Source of the DNA: Candidatus Accumulibacter aalborgensis
Lineage (GTDB): Bacteria; Pseudomonadota; Gammaproteobacteria; Burkholderiales; Rhodocyclaceae
DNA: 64,000 nucleotides
Assembly (NCBI RefSeq): GCF_900089955.1
Contig: NZ_FLQX01000146.1
Span: 62,001-126,000 of the forward strand
Reading direction: 5' to 3'
In this document: piece by piece, positions 36,090 through 45,689 of the stretch
Layout of the letters: each line of letters starts with the position of its first letter
Numbering within the stretch: the stretch's first letter is position 1
Position numbers and translations under genes: made by a program
The notes under the pieces: generated by a model
Databases searched by the model: none
The model's input: the letters and a program-made list of their open reading frames with translations, nothing else
What the model was told of the DNA's origin: nothing

Positions 36090-36426
36090 ATGACTGCCGT
36101 GCCCGCACCGAACGCTGCCTCCCTCTACGAGCAACTCTGCGAGCTGCCCGACAACCTGACCGGCGAGGTCATCAACGATCATTTGCACGCTCAACGCCGA
36201 CCTCGGCGGGCCTTACGACTTCGCTCGCAACGGCCATGGCGGCTGGTGGATCAGCCCTGAGCCGGAAGTGCACTTCGTTCGCGATAGCGAGGTGGCGGTG
36301 CCCGACCTCGCCGGCTGGCGACACGAATGCATGCCGCGGGTACCCGACGACCACCGCTGCGAAGTGGTTCGGGACTGGGTCTGCGAAATTCTTTCGCTGA
36401 CCAGCGCGCGCCGGGACCGCATCGTA
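36090..36426 (+). pseudogene. Uma2-family (PD-(D/E)XK-like) protein, pseudogene
   Basis: Frame one gives MTAVPAPNAASLYEQLCELP and NLTGEVINDHLHAQ, the Uma2 N-terminus. At about 36195 the reading frame shifts, and the next frame continues with GGPYDFARNGHGGWWISPEPE, VAVPDLAGWRHECMP and DWVCEILSLTSARRDR, including the acidic catalytic-region text. The C-terminal third is lost. Uma2 proteins are abundant in Accumulibacter-like genomes and of uncertain role. Confidence 0.78.
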
Positions 36427-36478
36427 GCCAAGGCTGTATCGGCGACTGCATCCCGGCCTGGGAATTGGAAAGGACGCC

Positions 36479-36889
36479 ATGCACGGCCTGCATCTGATCG
36501 CTGAACTCTACGACTGCCGCTGCGCAGCGCGCCTGCTCGTTGACGCGGTGGTGCTGCGGGAGCTTTGCCTGGCCGTCTGTTCGACACCGGGGCTGACGCC
36601 CGTCGGGCTGCTCTTTCACCAGTTCGGCAGCGCCGTGGAGCCCGCCGGGGCGACCGGTGCGGTGGTGCTCGCCGAGTCGCATCTTGCCATCCATACCTGG
36701 CCAGAGGCCCAGGCGGTGACGCTGGATCTCTATGTCTGCAATTTCAGCCAGGAAAACAGCGCGGCCGCGCGAGCCGCCTGGCAACGACTGATGACCGCGT
36801 TTGCCCCCTGCCGAGTGGTCCAGCGCGAGATCGAACGTGGCGTGGCCGACCTTGCCCGCGCTCCGGGTACGGCTGGCCGGAGTGATTAG
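36479..36889 (+). CDS. speD: S-adenosylmethionine decarboxylase proenzyme (SpeD/SpeH type)
   Basis: A 136-residue pyruvoyl-enzyme precursor. Self-cleavage should occur before Ser67 in [13 protein letters not shown], producing the pyruvoyl group; LDLYVCNF contains the conserved active-site cysteine. It makes decarboxylated SAM, the aminopropyl donor for spermidine. The bacterial SpeH class has this short length. The ATG at 36479 directly begins the family homology. The spermidine synthase gene is not beside it; trpB2 follows after 70 bases. Confidence 0.9.
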   Translation: MHGLHLIAELYDCRCAARLLVDAVVLRELCLAVCSTPGLTPVGLLFHQFGSAVEPAGATGAVVLAESHLAIHTWPEAQAVTLDLYVCNFSQENSAAARAAWQRLMTAFAPCRVVQREIERGVADLARAPGTAGRSD

Positions 36890-36959
36890 CGCTGGCCGCA
36901 AGGGGTATACTCGCGCTTGGCCATCAACCACCGATCAACAACAAATGCAGGGAGGCTGC

Positions 36960-38324
36960 GTGGAATCGCTTCGCATCACGCTCGAACAGTCCGAGATCCC
37001 GACCCACTGGTACAACGTCGTCGCCGACATGCCCAATCCGCCGCTGCCGCCGCTCGGTCCGGATCACCAGCCGGTGTCGCCGGAACAGATGGGAATGATC
37101 TTTCCGCCGGCGATCCTGGCGCAGGAAATGTCGGCCGAGCGCTGGATCCCGATCCCCGATCCGGTGCGCGAAATCTATCGGCTGTGGCGCCCGTCGCCGC
37201 TGATTCGCGCCCGGCGGCTCGAAGAAGTGCTCGGCACCCCGGCGAGAATCTACTACAAGTACGAGGGCGTTTCTCCGGCCGGTTCGCACAAGCCGAATAC
37301 GGCCGTACCACAGGCCTACTATAACCAGCAGGCGGGCATCAAGCGCATCACGACCGAAACCGGCGCCGGACAATGGGGTTGTTCGATGGCCTTTGCCGGC
37401 CAGATGTTTGGCCTCGAGGTGCGCGTCTACATGGTCAAGATCAGCTACCAGCAGAAACCCTTCCGCCGGTCGATGATGCAGACCTGGGGCGCCGAGGTGT
37501 TTGCCAGCCCGTCGAAGATGACCCAGAGCGGCCGTGATCTGCTGGCCAGGGACCCGGAGAACCAGGGCTCGCTGGGCATCGCCATTTCCGAAGCAGTCGA
37601 GGAGGCCGCCTCGAGGGCGGACACCAGCTACGCGCTGGGCTCGGTGCTCAATCACGTGGCCCTGCACCAGACGATCATTGGTCAGGAGGCACGGAAGCAG
37701 TTCGAGAAGGTCGGCGACTGGCCGGATGTGATCTTCGCGCCCTGTGGCGGCGGTTCGTCGTTTGCCGGCGTTGCTTTTCCGTTCGTCGCCGACAACGCAG
37801 CCGGGGGACGGAACGGCCGGCCGACACGGCTGGTTGCCGTCGAACCAAGCTCGTGTCCGACGCTGACCAAGGGCACCTACGCCTACGACTTCGGCGACGC
37901 GTCCGGCTTCACGCCGCTGATGAAGATGTACACCCTTGGCCATGATTTCATGCCCCCGGGAATCCATGCCGGCGGCCTGCGCTACCATGGCGATTCGCCA
38001 CTGGTCTCACAGCTCTACCATGAAGGCCTGATCGAGGCGGTGGCCGTCGCACAACTGGCGACTTTTGAAGCCGGTGTGATGTTTGCCCGCGCCGAGGGGG
38101 TCATCCCTGCACCCGAGTCCAACCACGCCATCCGCGCGGCGATCGACGAGGCCGTGCTTTGCCGGCAGAACGGCGAAGCCCGGACGATCTTTTTCAATCT
38201 CACGGGGCACGGGCATTTCGACATGGCCGCGTACGACCGCTATTTCGCCGGCGATCTGGAGGATTTCGAGTACCCGGCTGAGGCCATCCGGGCTTCGCTG
38301 GAACATCTGCCGAAGATCAGGTGA
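36960..38324 (+). CDS. Tryptophan synthase beta chain-like protein TrpB2
   Basis: A 454-residue PLP enzyme of the TrpB2 class, distinct from the canonical TrpB1. The PLP lysine is Lys111 in [10 protein letters not shown]; the phosphate-binding loop is [23 protein letters not shown] is diagnostic. GTG 36960 is preferred as AGGGAGG lies four bases upstream; ATG 36945 is an alternative. TrpB2 can use indole plus serine, and some members may use phosphoserine; its true role here is uncertain as trpA is absent. Its stop overlaps the SPOR gene start (GTGA). Confidence 0.9.
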   Translation: MESLRITLEQSEIPTHWYNVVADMPNPPLPPLGPDHQPVSPEQMGMIFPPAILAQEMSAERWIPIPDPVREIYRLWRPSPLIRARRLEEVLGTPARIYYKYEGVSPAGSHKPNTAVPQAYYNQQAGIKRITTETGAGQWGCSMAFAGQMFGLEVRVYMVKISYQQKPFRRSMMQTWGAEVFASPSKMTQSGRDLLARDPENQGSLGIAISEAVEEAASRADTSYALGSVLNHVALHQTIIGQEARKQFEKVGDWPDVIFAPCGGGSSFAGVAFPFVADNAAGGRNGRPTRLVAVEPSSCPTLTKGTYAYDFGDASGFTPLMKMYTLGHDFMPPGIHAGGLRYHGDSPLVSQLYHEGLIEAVAVAQLATFEAGVMFARAEGVIPAPESNHAIRAAIDEAVLCRQNGEARTIFFNLTGHGHFDMAAYDRYFAGDLEDFEYPAEAIRASLEHLPKIR

Positions 38325-39028
38325 CGGTCTTGCTGCGTCTCGCCGTTTTCCTTCTGGTCCTGGCCAACCTGCTCTTTTTTGCCTGGGCGCAGGGTCACCT
38401 CGGCAAGCCGGGCAACCCGGACGCGCGCCGCTTCGGGCAGCAGTTGCATCCCGAGCAGGTGAAGGTCGTCTCGCGGGGTGAGCCACCGCGCGCCGCGAAC
38501 AGGAAGGACGAGGCGGAGGCGGCAGTGACCAACAAGAAGGACGGCGAGAGCTGTCAACTGTGGGCGGATCTGGCCAACGCCGATGCCGACCAGGTCGAGC
38601 GATTGCTGGGCGAACATTTTGCAGGCTTCAAGGCGGCGCGCCGCACAAGCGCGGAAATCAGCGGCTACTGGGTCTTCGTCCCGCCACTGGCCAGCAAGGA
38701 GGAGGCGAAACGGAAGACGGCCGAACTGGAAGAACTGGGCGTCCAGGAGTTTTTCGTCGTGCAGGGCGGCGGGCCCTACCAGTTGGCCATTTCGCTCGGC
38801 ACCTACCGTACCGAGGCTGGCGCCAACACGCGTCTTGAAGCGCTGCGTGCCAAGGGGGTCAAATCCGCCCGCGTCGGCGAGCGTCGCGGCAAGCCGGTCA
38901 ACACGCTCGAAATTCGTGGACCTGAAGCACAGGCCGAAACGCTGCACCAGGCGATTGTCGCGCTCCTGCCAAAGGCCAGTTCCGCCGCCTGCAAAGCGAA
39001 CGTCGTGAACGGCGAGTCAGCGCCATGA
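38321..39028 (+). CDS. SPOR-domain membrane protein
   Basis: A 235-residue protein: one N-terminal transmembrane helix ([20 protein letters not shown]), a charged linker of about 60 residues, and a C-terminal SPOR-like domain ([41 protein letters not shown]). SPOR domains bind denuded peptidoglycan at division sites. GTG 38321 overlaps the trpB2 stop and the gene end overlaps the coaE start (ATGA), so it is in one operon with them. Confidence 0.82.
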   Translation: MTVLLRLAVFLLVLANLLFFAWAQGHLGKPGNPDARRFGQQLHPEQVKVVSRGEPPRAANRKDEAEAAVTNKKDGESCQLWADLANADADQVERLLGEHFAGFKAARRTSAEISGYWVFVPPLASKEEAKRKTAELEELGVQEFFVVQGGGPYQLAISLGTYRTEAGANTRLEALRAKGVKSARVGERRGKPVNTLEIRGPEAQAETLHQAIVALLPKASSAACKANVVNGESAP

Positions 39029-39639
39029 GTTTCGTGGTCGGCTTGACCGGTGGCATCGGCAGTGGCAAGAGCACGGTCGCCGATTCTTTTGCCCGACGAG
39101 GGGCTGCGCTGGTAGATACGGATGCCATTGCTCACCAACTGACCGGGCCGCAGGGCGGAGCAATGAGGGAAATTGCTGCCGCTTTTGGCGATGACGTGCT
39201 ACGGGCGGACGGGGCCCTGGACCGGGTGGTGATGCGCCGCATGGTTTTCTCCGATCGGTCAGCCAAGGCGGGTCTGGAAGCCATACTTCATCCGCTGATC
39301 AGGCAGCAGAGTGAAGTTCTCTGCGCGGCTGCGGTGGCCGCGCCTTACGTGCTGCTCGTCGTTCCTTTGCTCGTTGAGTCGGGCGGCTACCGCCAGCGCG
39401 CGGACCGGATCCTGGTCGTCGACTGCGATGAGGCGGTGCAGGTTTCGCGCGTCATGGCGCGCAGCGGTCTCACGGCAGAAGCGGTCAGGGCGATCATGGC
39501 GACGCAGGCCTCGCGGGCCGAGCGGCGGGCGGCGGCCGACGATGTGGTGCACAACGATGGCGGCCTCGATGCTTTGGCACCGCAGGTAGATGCCCTGCAC
39601 CAGCACTATCTTGATCTGGCTCGGGGGAAACGGTCATGA
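39025..39639 (+). CDS. coaE: Dephospho-CoA kinase
   Basis: A 204-residue P-loop kinase for the last step of coenzyme A synthesis. Walker A is LTGGIGSGKSTVAD; ALVDTDAIAHQL and LLVVPLLVESGG are family motifs. ATG 39025 overlaps the SPOR gene stop. The last codons and stop are part of a dispersed intergenic repeat that follows. Confidence 0.96.
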   Translation: MSFVVGLTGGIGSGKSTVADSFARRGAALVDTDAIAHQLTGPQGGAMREIAAAFGDDVLRADGALDRVVMRRMVFSDRSAKAGLEAILHPLIRQQSEVLCAAAVAAPYVLLVVPLLVESGGYRQRADRILVVDCDEAVQVSRVMARSGLTAEAVRAIMATQASRAERRAAADDVVHNDGGLDALAPQVDALHQHYLDLARGKRS

Positions 39640-39755
39640 CCTGTCAGGACACTGCGGATCATGAAATTCATGACCGTTTCCCCTCACCCCCCGACCCCTC
39701 TCCCGCGCGCGCGGGAGAGGGGAGATTTGTGAGTCGCCGGCGCGACTTTGATAGT
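39628..39755. repeat. Dispersed intergenic repeat, copy A (coaE-zapD)
   Basis: A composite element. AAACGGTCATGA (39628-39639) pairs with TCATGACCGTTT (39668-39679). Next comes a strong hairpin, CCCCTCTCCCGC (39695-39706) with GCGGGAGAGGGG (39711-39722), and finally AGTCGC/GCGACT (39732-39747). A shorter copy of the same order of parts lies at 42373-42462. Confidence 0.75.
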
Positions 39756-39836
39756 AACTTCATGCTGGCCGTTGAGGTTTTGCTGCAAATGATTCAGAAT
39801 CATGGCAAATTCTTGTTACTGACGCTGGCGCCAGGT

Positions 39837-40592
39837 GTGATCACCTACGAATATCCTTTCAACGAACGCATACGCACACTGCTGCGCCTGGAGGATCTGT
39901 TCCAGAAGGCGGGCAGCTTCATGGAGCGTGACGCTTCGCAGGAACACCACGTGGTGCTCCTGACACTCTTCGAGATCCTCGATGTGGCTGGGCGCGCCGA
40001 CCTGAAAATGGATCTGATCCAGGAACTCGAACGCCAACGGCAAAGCCTGCTGGTTTTTCGCAACAATCCGGATATCTCGGAGGACGCACTGTCCAGCGCA
40101 CTGTACGAGATTGAGCACGCTTCGGCGGCGCTGCTCGGCATGACCGGAAAGATCGGCCAGCACCTGCGCGACAACGACTGGCTGATGAGCATCAAGAGTC
40201 GTGCCAGCATTCCTGGGGGGGTCTGCGAATTCGATCTGCCTTCGTATCACTACTGGCGCCATCAAGCACCCGGAATTCGGCGCGAGGCGCTGCTTTCCTG
40301 GCTGCAGCCAATGTTGCCGCTGCGTGACGCGTTGACCATCGTTCTCCGCCTGTTGCGCGCCAGTGGGCACCCCGAGCATCACGTGGCTACCGGCGGCGCT
40401 TTCCAGTTGATGCTTGGCGGGAGCAGTTCGCAGATGGTACGCATTTCCCTCAAGCTGCATGACCCCTTCATTCCCGAAATCAGCGCCAACAAATATGCCC
40501 TGAACATTCGTTTTACGCGCCCCGACAGCGACCATCGGCCACGCCATTGTGACAACGATGTCGAATTCGACATGCTGTTCTGCAACCTGTAG
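39837..40592 (+). CDS. zapD: Cell division protein ZapD
   Basis: A 251-residue cytoplasmic FtsZ-binding protein that promotes bundling of the Z-ring. Family homology begins at ITYEYPFNERIRTLLRLEDL, so GTG 39837 is proposed although the open frame extends to 39636; the upstream part is repeat sequence, and ATG 39763 would add 25 residues unlike the family. Other motifs are HHVVLLTLFEILDVAGRADLK and PSYHYWRH. The start lacks a strong Shine-Dalgarno and should be treated as tentative. Confidence 0.9.
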   Translation: MITYEYPFNERIRTLLRLEDLFQKAGSFMERDASQEHHVVLLTLFEILDVAGRADLKMDLIQELERQRQSLLVFRNNPDISEDALSSALYEIEHASAALLGMTGKIGQHLRDNDWLMSIKSRASIPGGVCEFDLPSYHYWRHQAPGIRREALLSWLQPMLPLRDALTIVLRLLRASGHPEHHVATGGAFQLMLGGSSSQMVRISLKLHDPFIPEISANKYALNIRFTRPDSDHRPRHCDNDVEFDMLFCNL

Positions 40593-40662
40593 ATACCTTT
40601 CGAGACGTTGCAGAACGTCGCCAACCACATGCTGCCCCTCCCCGTCACTACCGGACGCCGCC

Positions 40663-41259
40663 ATGAGCAGCCGCCAGCTTCGCCAACGCAACTTGCAGCA
40701 GCGTACCCTCATTGCCAGCGCGGCTGCGCGACTGATGGCCGAAGACGGCATCACCGACCTGGCGCTTGCCAAACGAAAGGCGGCGCGCAATCTTGGCCTG
40801 CCGGACAGTGTGGCCATGCCCGACGACAGCGAAGTCGAGGCCGAATTACGGACCTATCAGCGGCTGTTTCAGCATGAGGAACAGGAGGCAAGAAACCTTC
40901 ACCTGCTGCGCGCCGCCGTCCGACTGATGGCGACCATGGAACGTTTCAATCCGTATCTGAGCGGCGCGGTGCTCGAAGGTATGGCAGGTCGCTTCACGGA
41001 AATCGATATTCAGTTGTTCACCGACAGCGCCAAGGACGTCGAGATCTTCCTGCTCAACGAAAGCATCGCTTTCCGGCACAGCGTGCCGCGCAGCGATCGT
41101 GCCGAGGCGGTGCTGACACTTGTTGCCGATGATGACGTGATCGCCAACCTGGTCATCTACCCGCGTGACGACGAACGCATCAGCTTCAAGACCCGCGATG
41201 GCCGAGTTCGCGAACGAGCGCGCCTGCATGAAGTCAATTTGCTGTTGGCGGCGAGCTGA
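40663..41259 (+). CDS. Uncharacterised nucleotidyltransferase-like protein
   Basis: A 198-residue protein from ATG 40663. The N-terminal half is helical and basic (RNLQQRTLIASAAARLMAEDGI), as in regions following a UPF/YacG-type gene; the centre reads YLSGAVLEGMAGRFTEIDIQLFTDSAKDVEIFLL, recalling the G-S/D-x-D-hydrophobic core of nucleotidyltransferases although the canonical GS motif is replaced. No further function can be given. Its stop overlaps the tlpA start (TGATG), and this pairing may be informative. Confidence 0.65.
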   Translation: MSSRQLRQRNLQQRTLIASAAARLMAEDGITDLALAKRKAARNLGLPDSVAMPDDSEVEAELRTYQRLFQHEEQEARNLHLLRAAVRLMATMERFNPYLSGAVLEGMAGRFTEIDIQLFTDSAKDVEIFLLNESIAFRHSVPRSDRAEAVLTLVADDDVIANLVIYPRDDERISFKTRDGRVRERARLHEVNLLLAAS

Positions 41260-41822
41260 TGGCCCTGGCGATGAAACTGGGAAGCGTCGTGACGGCCAGC
41301 CTGGCTGCCGTCATTACAGCCTTGCTGGCCGGACTCTACTTTGGGGCCGAGTCTGTCGCGACGAGGCCCATGGTTTCGTCGGCGGTCACGACCGATGCGG
41401 TAGCCCAGCTCTTTGCCAGTCACCTGGACGATGTACAGGGCCAGCCCCATGCGTTCTCGCGATGGCAAGGCAAGACGCTGGTCGTTAACTTCTGGGCCAC
41501 CTGGTGCCCCCCTTGTCGGCAGGAGATGCCGGTATTTTCGCGTCTGCAGGACCGCTATGCGGCGCAGGGCGTTCAGTTCGTCGGCATTGCGCTCGACTCC
41601 ACCGAGAGCGTGCGAGCCTTTGCCGGACGCTCGCCGGTCAACTATCCGCTGCTGATTGGCGGACCGGAAGGCGTGGTGCTGGCCCAGGCTTTGGGAAACT
41701 CGAGCCTGAGCCTTCCGTATACGCTGGTCTTGAGTCCTCAGCGCGAGCCGCTCCTGATCCGTATGGGGCCCCTCTCGGAGAGCGAACTGGAACGGATCCT
41801 TGCCATGGCGCCGGCTCCCTGA
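41259..41822 (+). CDS. TlpA-family thioredoxin-like protein
   Basis: A 187-residue membrane-anchored, periplasm-facing thiol-disulfide oxidoreductase. One N-terminal transmembrane helix (LAAVITALLAGLYFG) precedes a thioredoxin fold with NFWATWCPPCRQEMP; the active-site cysteines are Cys83 and Cys86. Such ResA/TlpA proteins reduce apocytochromes or other periplasmic partners. ATG 41259 overlaps the upstream stop. Confidence 0.9.
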   Translation: MALAMKLGSVVTASLAAVITALLAGLYFGAESVATRPMVSSAVTTDAVAQLFASHLDDVQGQPHAFSRWQGKTLVVNFWATWCPPCRQEMPVFSRLQDRYAAQGVQFVGIALDSTESVRAFAGRSPVNYPLLIGGPEGVVLAQALGNSSLSLPYTLVLSPQREPLLIRMGPLSESELERILAMAPAP

Positions 41823-41930
41823 AGAGGGATGGAGTAGAATCCCTGCCCAGAGAGCATTTCGATCATCGGGGGGACTGGCGCCAGGCCCTGGCACGACCGT
41901 CAGCAAGAATTATCATCGGGAGAAAAATCC

Positions 41931-42374
41931 ATGGATCTGCGAAAACTGAAGAAACTCATTGATCTTGTCGAAGAGTCCAGTATCACCGAACTCGAGATCA
42001 ACGACGCCGAGGAGCGGGTTCGCATCGTCAAGAACGGTGGCGCGAGCGCTCAACACGCCTACGCGCCGCCACCGGTTGTCCCCACCTCGGCGACGGCGCC
42101 TGCTGCGGCCACTGTGCCGCTCGAACCCAAGCTACCCGAGGGTGATGTCCTTAAAGCGCCGATGGTTGGCACGTTTTACCGGGCCTCGAGTCCGGGCGCC
42201 GAGCCCTTTGTCGAAGTCGGCAGTGTGGTCAAGGTTGGCGACACGCTGTGCATTATTGAAGCCATGAAATTGCTCAACGAGATCGAAGCCGAAGATGCGG
42301 GTACGGTCAAGGCTATTCTGATCGAAAACGGCCAGCCGGTAGAATACGGTGAGCCGCTGTTCGTCATCGGCTAA
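41931..42374 (+). CDS. accB: Biotin carboxyl carrier protein of acetyl-CoA carboxylase
   Basis: A 147-residue BCCP. The N-terminus [23 protein letters not shown] is conserved, a Pro/Ala-rich linker follows (residues about 45-70), and the biotinyl domain carries [11 protein letters not shown] with biotin on Lys113. It transfers carboxyl from AccC to the carboxyltransferase for fatty acid synthesis. accC follows after a repeat-containing gap of 105 bases. Confidence 0.97.
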   Translation: MDLRKLKKLIDLVEESSITELEINDAEERVRIVKNGGASAQHAYAPPPVVPTSATAPAAATVPLEPKLPEGDVLKAPMVGTFYRASSPGAEPFVEVGSVVKVGDTLCIIEAMKLLNEIEAEDAGTVKAILIENGQPVEYGEPLFVIG

Positions 42375-42462
42375 CGGTCACGACCGTTTCCCTCCCTTGC
42401 AGGGCGCATTCCGGCTTGCGGGAGAGGGGTGATTCGTGAGTCGCTGGCGCGACTTTAACAGT
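42373..42462. repeat. Dispersed intergenic repeat, copy B (accB-accC)
   Basis: ACGGTCACGACCGTTTCCC near the accB stop, then GCGGGAGAGGGG (42418-42429) and AGTCGC/GCGACT (42439-42454). The parts and their order match copy A at 39628-39755, but the inner segment of the first palindrome and the left arm of the central hairpin are shortened or degraded. Confidence 0.7.
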
Positions 42463-42479
42463 AAGGAGAGCCTTCGGCC

Positions 42480-43844
42480 ATGTTCGGGAAAGTCCTCATA
42501 GCCAATCGCGGAGAGATTGCGCTCCGTATCCAGCGTGCATGTCGCGAACTGGGCATCAAGACCGTCGTCGTGCACTCCGAGGCAGATCGTGAGGCCAAGT
42601 ACGTCCGGCTTGCCGACGAATCGGTATGCATTGGTCCGGCACCTTCCGCCCTGAGCTACCTCAATGTTCCCGCCATCATCTCGGCGGCCGAAGTCACCGA
42701 TGCGCAGGCCATTCACCCCGGCTACGGTTTCCTCTCCGAGAACGCCGATTTTGCCGAGCGAGTGGAGTCGTCGGGTTTCGTCTTTATCGGTCCGCGTCCC
42801 GAAACGATCCGGCTGATGGGCGACAAGGTCTCGGCCAAGGAGGCCATGCGACTCACCGGGGTTCCCTGTGTGCCAGGCTCGGAGGGTGTGTTACCCGAGG
42901 ATCCCAGGGAAGTCTTGCTGATTGCCAAGGCCGTCGGCTACCCCGTGATCATCAAGGCGGCGGGCGGCGGTGGCGGTCGCGGGATGCGCGTCATTCATAC
43001 CGAAGCGGCGCTCATCAACGGCGTCACCATGACCCGTTCAGAGGCGCAGAGCTTCTTCGGCAATCCGAACGTTTACCTTGAGAAGTACCTTGAGAATCCG
43101 CGGCACATCGAGATTCAGGTGCTCGCCGACAGTTTCAGGAATGCGGTTTATCTTGGCGAACGCGATTGTTCGATGCAGCGTCGTCATCAGAAAATCATCG
43201 AGGAGGCGCCGGCTCCGGGTATTGCGAGCCGCCACATCGTGCGCATCGGCGAACGTTGTGCCGAAGCGTGCAGAAAGATCAACTATCGCGGCGCGGGAAC
43301 CTTCGAATTCCTCTACGAGAACGGCGAGTTCTTTTTCATCGAGATGAACACCCGTATCCAGGTCGAGCATCCGGTCACTGAACAGATTACCGGCGTCGAT
43401 CTCGTGGCCGAGCAGATTCGTATCGCTGCGGGTGAGAAGCTGCGCTTCAGACAGCGCGATCTCAGTTTTCGTGGGCACGCGATCGAATGCCGCATCAACG
43501 CCGAAGATCCCTACACCTTCGTCCCGTCGCCGGGCAAGATCAGCTTCTATCATCCACCCGGCGGGCCAGGCATTCGCGTCGACTCGCACATCTATCAGGG
43601 TTACACCGTTCCACCGAACTACGACTCGATGGTCGCCAAGGTAATTTCTTACGGCGATAGCCGCGACCAGGCCATTCGCCGCATGCGCATAGCACTGTCG
43701 GAAATGAGCATCGAAGGCATCAAGACCAACATCGCCCTGCATCAGGAACTGATGCACGATGCCCGCTTCATGGAGGGCGGGACGAGCATTCACTACCTTG
43801 AGCATCGCCTGGCGGCCAAGGACGAAGTCAAGAAGGGCGGTTGA
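42480..43844 (+). CDS. accC: Biotin carboxylase subunit of acetyl-CoA carboxylase
   Basis: A 454-residue ATP-grasp enzyme carboxylating the biotin of AccB. N-terminus [20 protein letters not shown], the glycine-rich ATP loop [13 protein letters not shown], and the catalytic [14 protein letters not shown] are all intact. AAGGAG lies just upstream of ATG 42480. The stop lies 14 bases before the prmA start, a common gene order in proteobacteria. Confidence 0.98.
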   Translation: MFGKVLIANRGEIALRIQRACRELGIKTVVVHSEADREAKYVRLADESVCIGPAPSALSYLNVPAIISAAEVTDAQAIHPGYGFLSENADFAERVESSGFVFIGPRPETIRLMGDKVSAKEAMRLTGVPCVPGSEGVLPEDPREVLLIAKAVGYPVIIKAAGGGGGRGMRVIHTEAALINGVTMTRSEAQSFFGNPNVYLEKYLENPRHIEIQVLADSFRNAVYLGERDCSMQRRHQKIIEEAPAPGIASRHIVRIGERCAEACRKINYRGAGTFEFLYENGEFFFIEMNTRIQVEHPVTEQITGVDLVAEQIRIAAGEKLRFRQRDLSFRGHAIECRINAEDPYTFVPSPGKISFYHPPGGPGIRVDSHIYQGYTVPPNYDSMVAKVISYGDSRDQAIRRMRIALSEMSIEGIKTNIALHQELMHDARFMEGGTSIHYLEHRLAAKDEVKKGG

Positions 43845-43858
43845 CCGGCGCCGATCAG

Positions 43859-44749
43859 ATGGCCTGGCTATCCCTGAGCATCGAGACCGACTGCCTGCAC
43901 GCCGAGGCGCTTGCTGACGCGCTGCTCGAGGCCGGCGCGCTGGCCGTCAGCATCGAGGATGCGGACGCCGGGACGGCGGACGAAAAACCACAGTTTGGCG
44001 AGCCCGGTTCGATTACCAGACCGGGCTGGGACCGCTCACGCGTCAGCGCACTGGTCAAACCGGACACCGATAGCCGTCTACTGATCGGCACCTGTGCTGC
44101 GCAGGCGGGTCTCGACGCGTTGCCGACCTTCACGCACGAGGAGGTCGCCGAGCAGGACTGGGTCCAGGTGACGCAATCGCAGTTCGAACCGATCCGCGTC
44201 TCGGAGCGCCTGTGGATCGTTCCCTCATGGCACGACGCGCCTGATCCGGCGGCCATGGTTCTCGTCATGGACCCGGGAATGGCCTTCGGCACCGGCTCGC
44301 ACCCGACCACACGCCTGTGCCTGGAGTGGCTTGAGCGAACCATCAGCACGGGTATGTCGGTACTCGATTATGGTTGCGGTTCCGGTATTCTGGCCATTGC
44401 CGCCGCCCGACTCGGAGCCGCCGAAGTCCTCGGGGTCGATATAGACGAGCAGGCGGTGACCGCGTCGACAAGCAATGCTCAGCGCAACGGGGTCAGCGCC
44501 CGCTTTCAGGACTCTGGCCGCGAGTTGAGCGGGCAGTTCGACGTCGTCGTGGCCAACATTCTCGCCAACCCGCTCAAGGTACTGGCGCCGGCGATCAGTG
44601 GGCACGTCCGTCGCGGCGGACGCCTGGCACTTTCAGGCATTTTGCTCGAGCAGACCGACGACTTGATCGCTGCCTACGCCCCCTGGCTGCCGCTCGCTGT
44701 TGCCGATACGCGCGACGGCTGGGTATGCCTCACTGGCGTCAAGGCCTAG
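43859..44749 (+). CDS. prmA: Ribosomal protein L11 methyltransferase
   Basis: A 296-residue SAM methyltransferase that trimethylates ribosomal protein L11. ATG 43859 begins MAWLSLSIETDCLHAEALAD, the N-terminal substrate-binding domain; the catalytic domain has MDPGMAFGTGSHPTTRLCLE, LDYGCGSGILAIAAA and VVANILANPL. It lies in the accBC-prmA-DUF3426 order seen in betaproteobacteria. Confidence 0.96.
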   Translation: MAWLSLSIETDCLHAEALADALLEAGALAVSIEDADAGTADEKPQFGEPGSITRPGWDRSRVSALVKPDTDSRLLIGTCAAQAGLDALPTFTHEEVAEQDWVQVTQSQFEPIRVSERLWIVPSWHDAPDPAAMVLVMDPGMAFGTGSHPTTRLCLEWLERTISTGMSVLDYGCGSGILAIAAARLGAAEVLGVDIDEQAVTASTSNAQRNGVSARFQDSGRELSGQFDVVVANILANPLKVLAPAISGHVRRGGRLALSGILLEQTDDLIAAYAPWLPLAVADTRDGWVCLTGVKA

Positions 44750-44753
44750 AGCC

Positions 44754-45689
44754 TTGAAAACCTGCTGCCCTAACTGCCGGACGATCTTTCTGGTCACCGC
44801 CGAGCAGCTCGGTGCGCGCGCCGGGAGAGTCCGCTGCGGGCAATGCCGCACGGTATTCAGTGGCTTCGAGAGGCTGCTCGACGACAGCGAGTCGGTGGTC
44901 GCTCTCAGCCCCTCGCCGCCGGGCCACGCTGACCACGAGACTCCTGCTGCCGCGCCTCCGCTGCCTGACGAGGAAGACGCGCTTCATGCCGAGGGCGGAT
45001 CGACCGGCGTCCTTCCCCCGCAGGCGAGTGACGCGCTGTTTGCCGATCTGCCTGCCCACTCGTCTGCCGAAGGTGCTGGCTGTGCGCTTTCCAGCCATGC
45101 ATCGGCCGCCACAGACAGCCTGGATCTGCCGCGCGCAACAAGAGAGGTTGCGGGTGACAGCCGAAGGCTGGGAGGGGTGATGAATCAACCGAGCGGATCA
45201 CCGGCTGCCAGGCACTTCAACAAGCCTTTCGCGGTCGTTGCCATGCTCCTTGTCGCGACGCTCGCTGGCCAGCTTGCCTTTCATTTTCGCACCGCCATCG
45301 CCATCGCGTCACCCGGCCTGCAGCCCACCCTCGAAGCGCTGAGCGGCGCGTTGGGCAGCGACATGCCACTGCCACGCGATGCTGACCAGATCAGCATCGA
45401 AGCTTCTGATCTGCAGAGCGAGCCGGGGCGCAGCACCCTGTTGGCGCTGCAAGTCACGCTCCACAATAGAGCGAGCCATGCGCAGGCGTACCCGGCGCTC
45501 GACCTGGCGCTCACCGATACCAGCGACAGGACCATCGCCCGCCGCGTCCTGCTGCCCGACGACTATCTGCCACCCACTACGCTGGAGCAGAAAGCGTTTG
45601 CGCCCAACGCCGACCTCGAGGCGCGCCTGTGGCTTGATGTGAAACCGCTTGACGCGGCAGGTTACCGGCTGTACGTTTTTTACCCGTGA
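44754..45689 (+). CDS. Zinc-ribbon DUF3426 membrane protein
   Basis: A 311-residue protein. TTG 44754 is proposed since the MJ0042-type zinc ribbon begins immediately (LKTCCPNCRTIF, then VRCGQCRTVFSGF, two CxxC pairs). A low-complexity acidic/proline linker follows, then one transmembrane helix (VVAMLLVATLAGQLAFHF) and a C-terminal DUF3426 domain (LLPDDYLPPTTLEQKAFAPN). The role is unknown. It is four bases past prmA. Confidence 0.82.
   Translation: MKTCCPNCRTIFLVTAEQLGARAGRVRCGQCRTVFSGFERLLDDSESVVALSPSPPGHADHETPAAAPPLPDEEDALHAEGGSTGVLPPQASDALFADLPAHSSAEGAGCALSSHASAATDSLDLPRATREVAGDSRRLGGVMNQPSGSPAARHFNKPFAVVAMLLVATLAGQLAFHFRTAIAIASPGLQPTLEALSGALGSDMPLPRDADQISIEASDLQSEPGRSTLLALQVTLHNRASHAQAYPALDLALTDTSDRTIARRVLLPDDYLPPTTLEQKAFAPNADLEARLWLDVKPLDAAGYRLYVFYP

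Noticed and set aside
39695-39722. The 12-bp stem after coaE as a simple rho-independent terminator
   Set aside because: No T run follows on either strand, and the same arm recurs in another intergenic copy, so it is treated as part of a repeat.
39636-39836. ZapD start at 39636 or 39763
   Set aside because: The extra residues derive from the intergenic repeat or lack resemblance to the ZapD N-terminus, which begins at about 39837.
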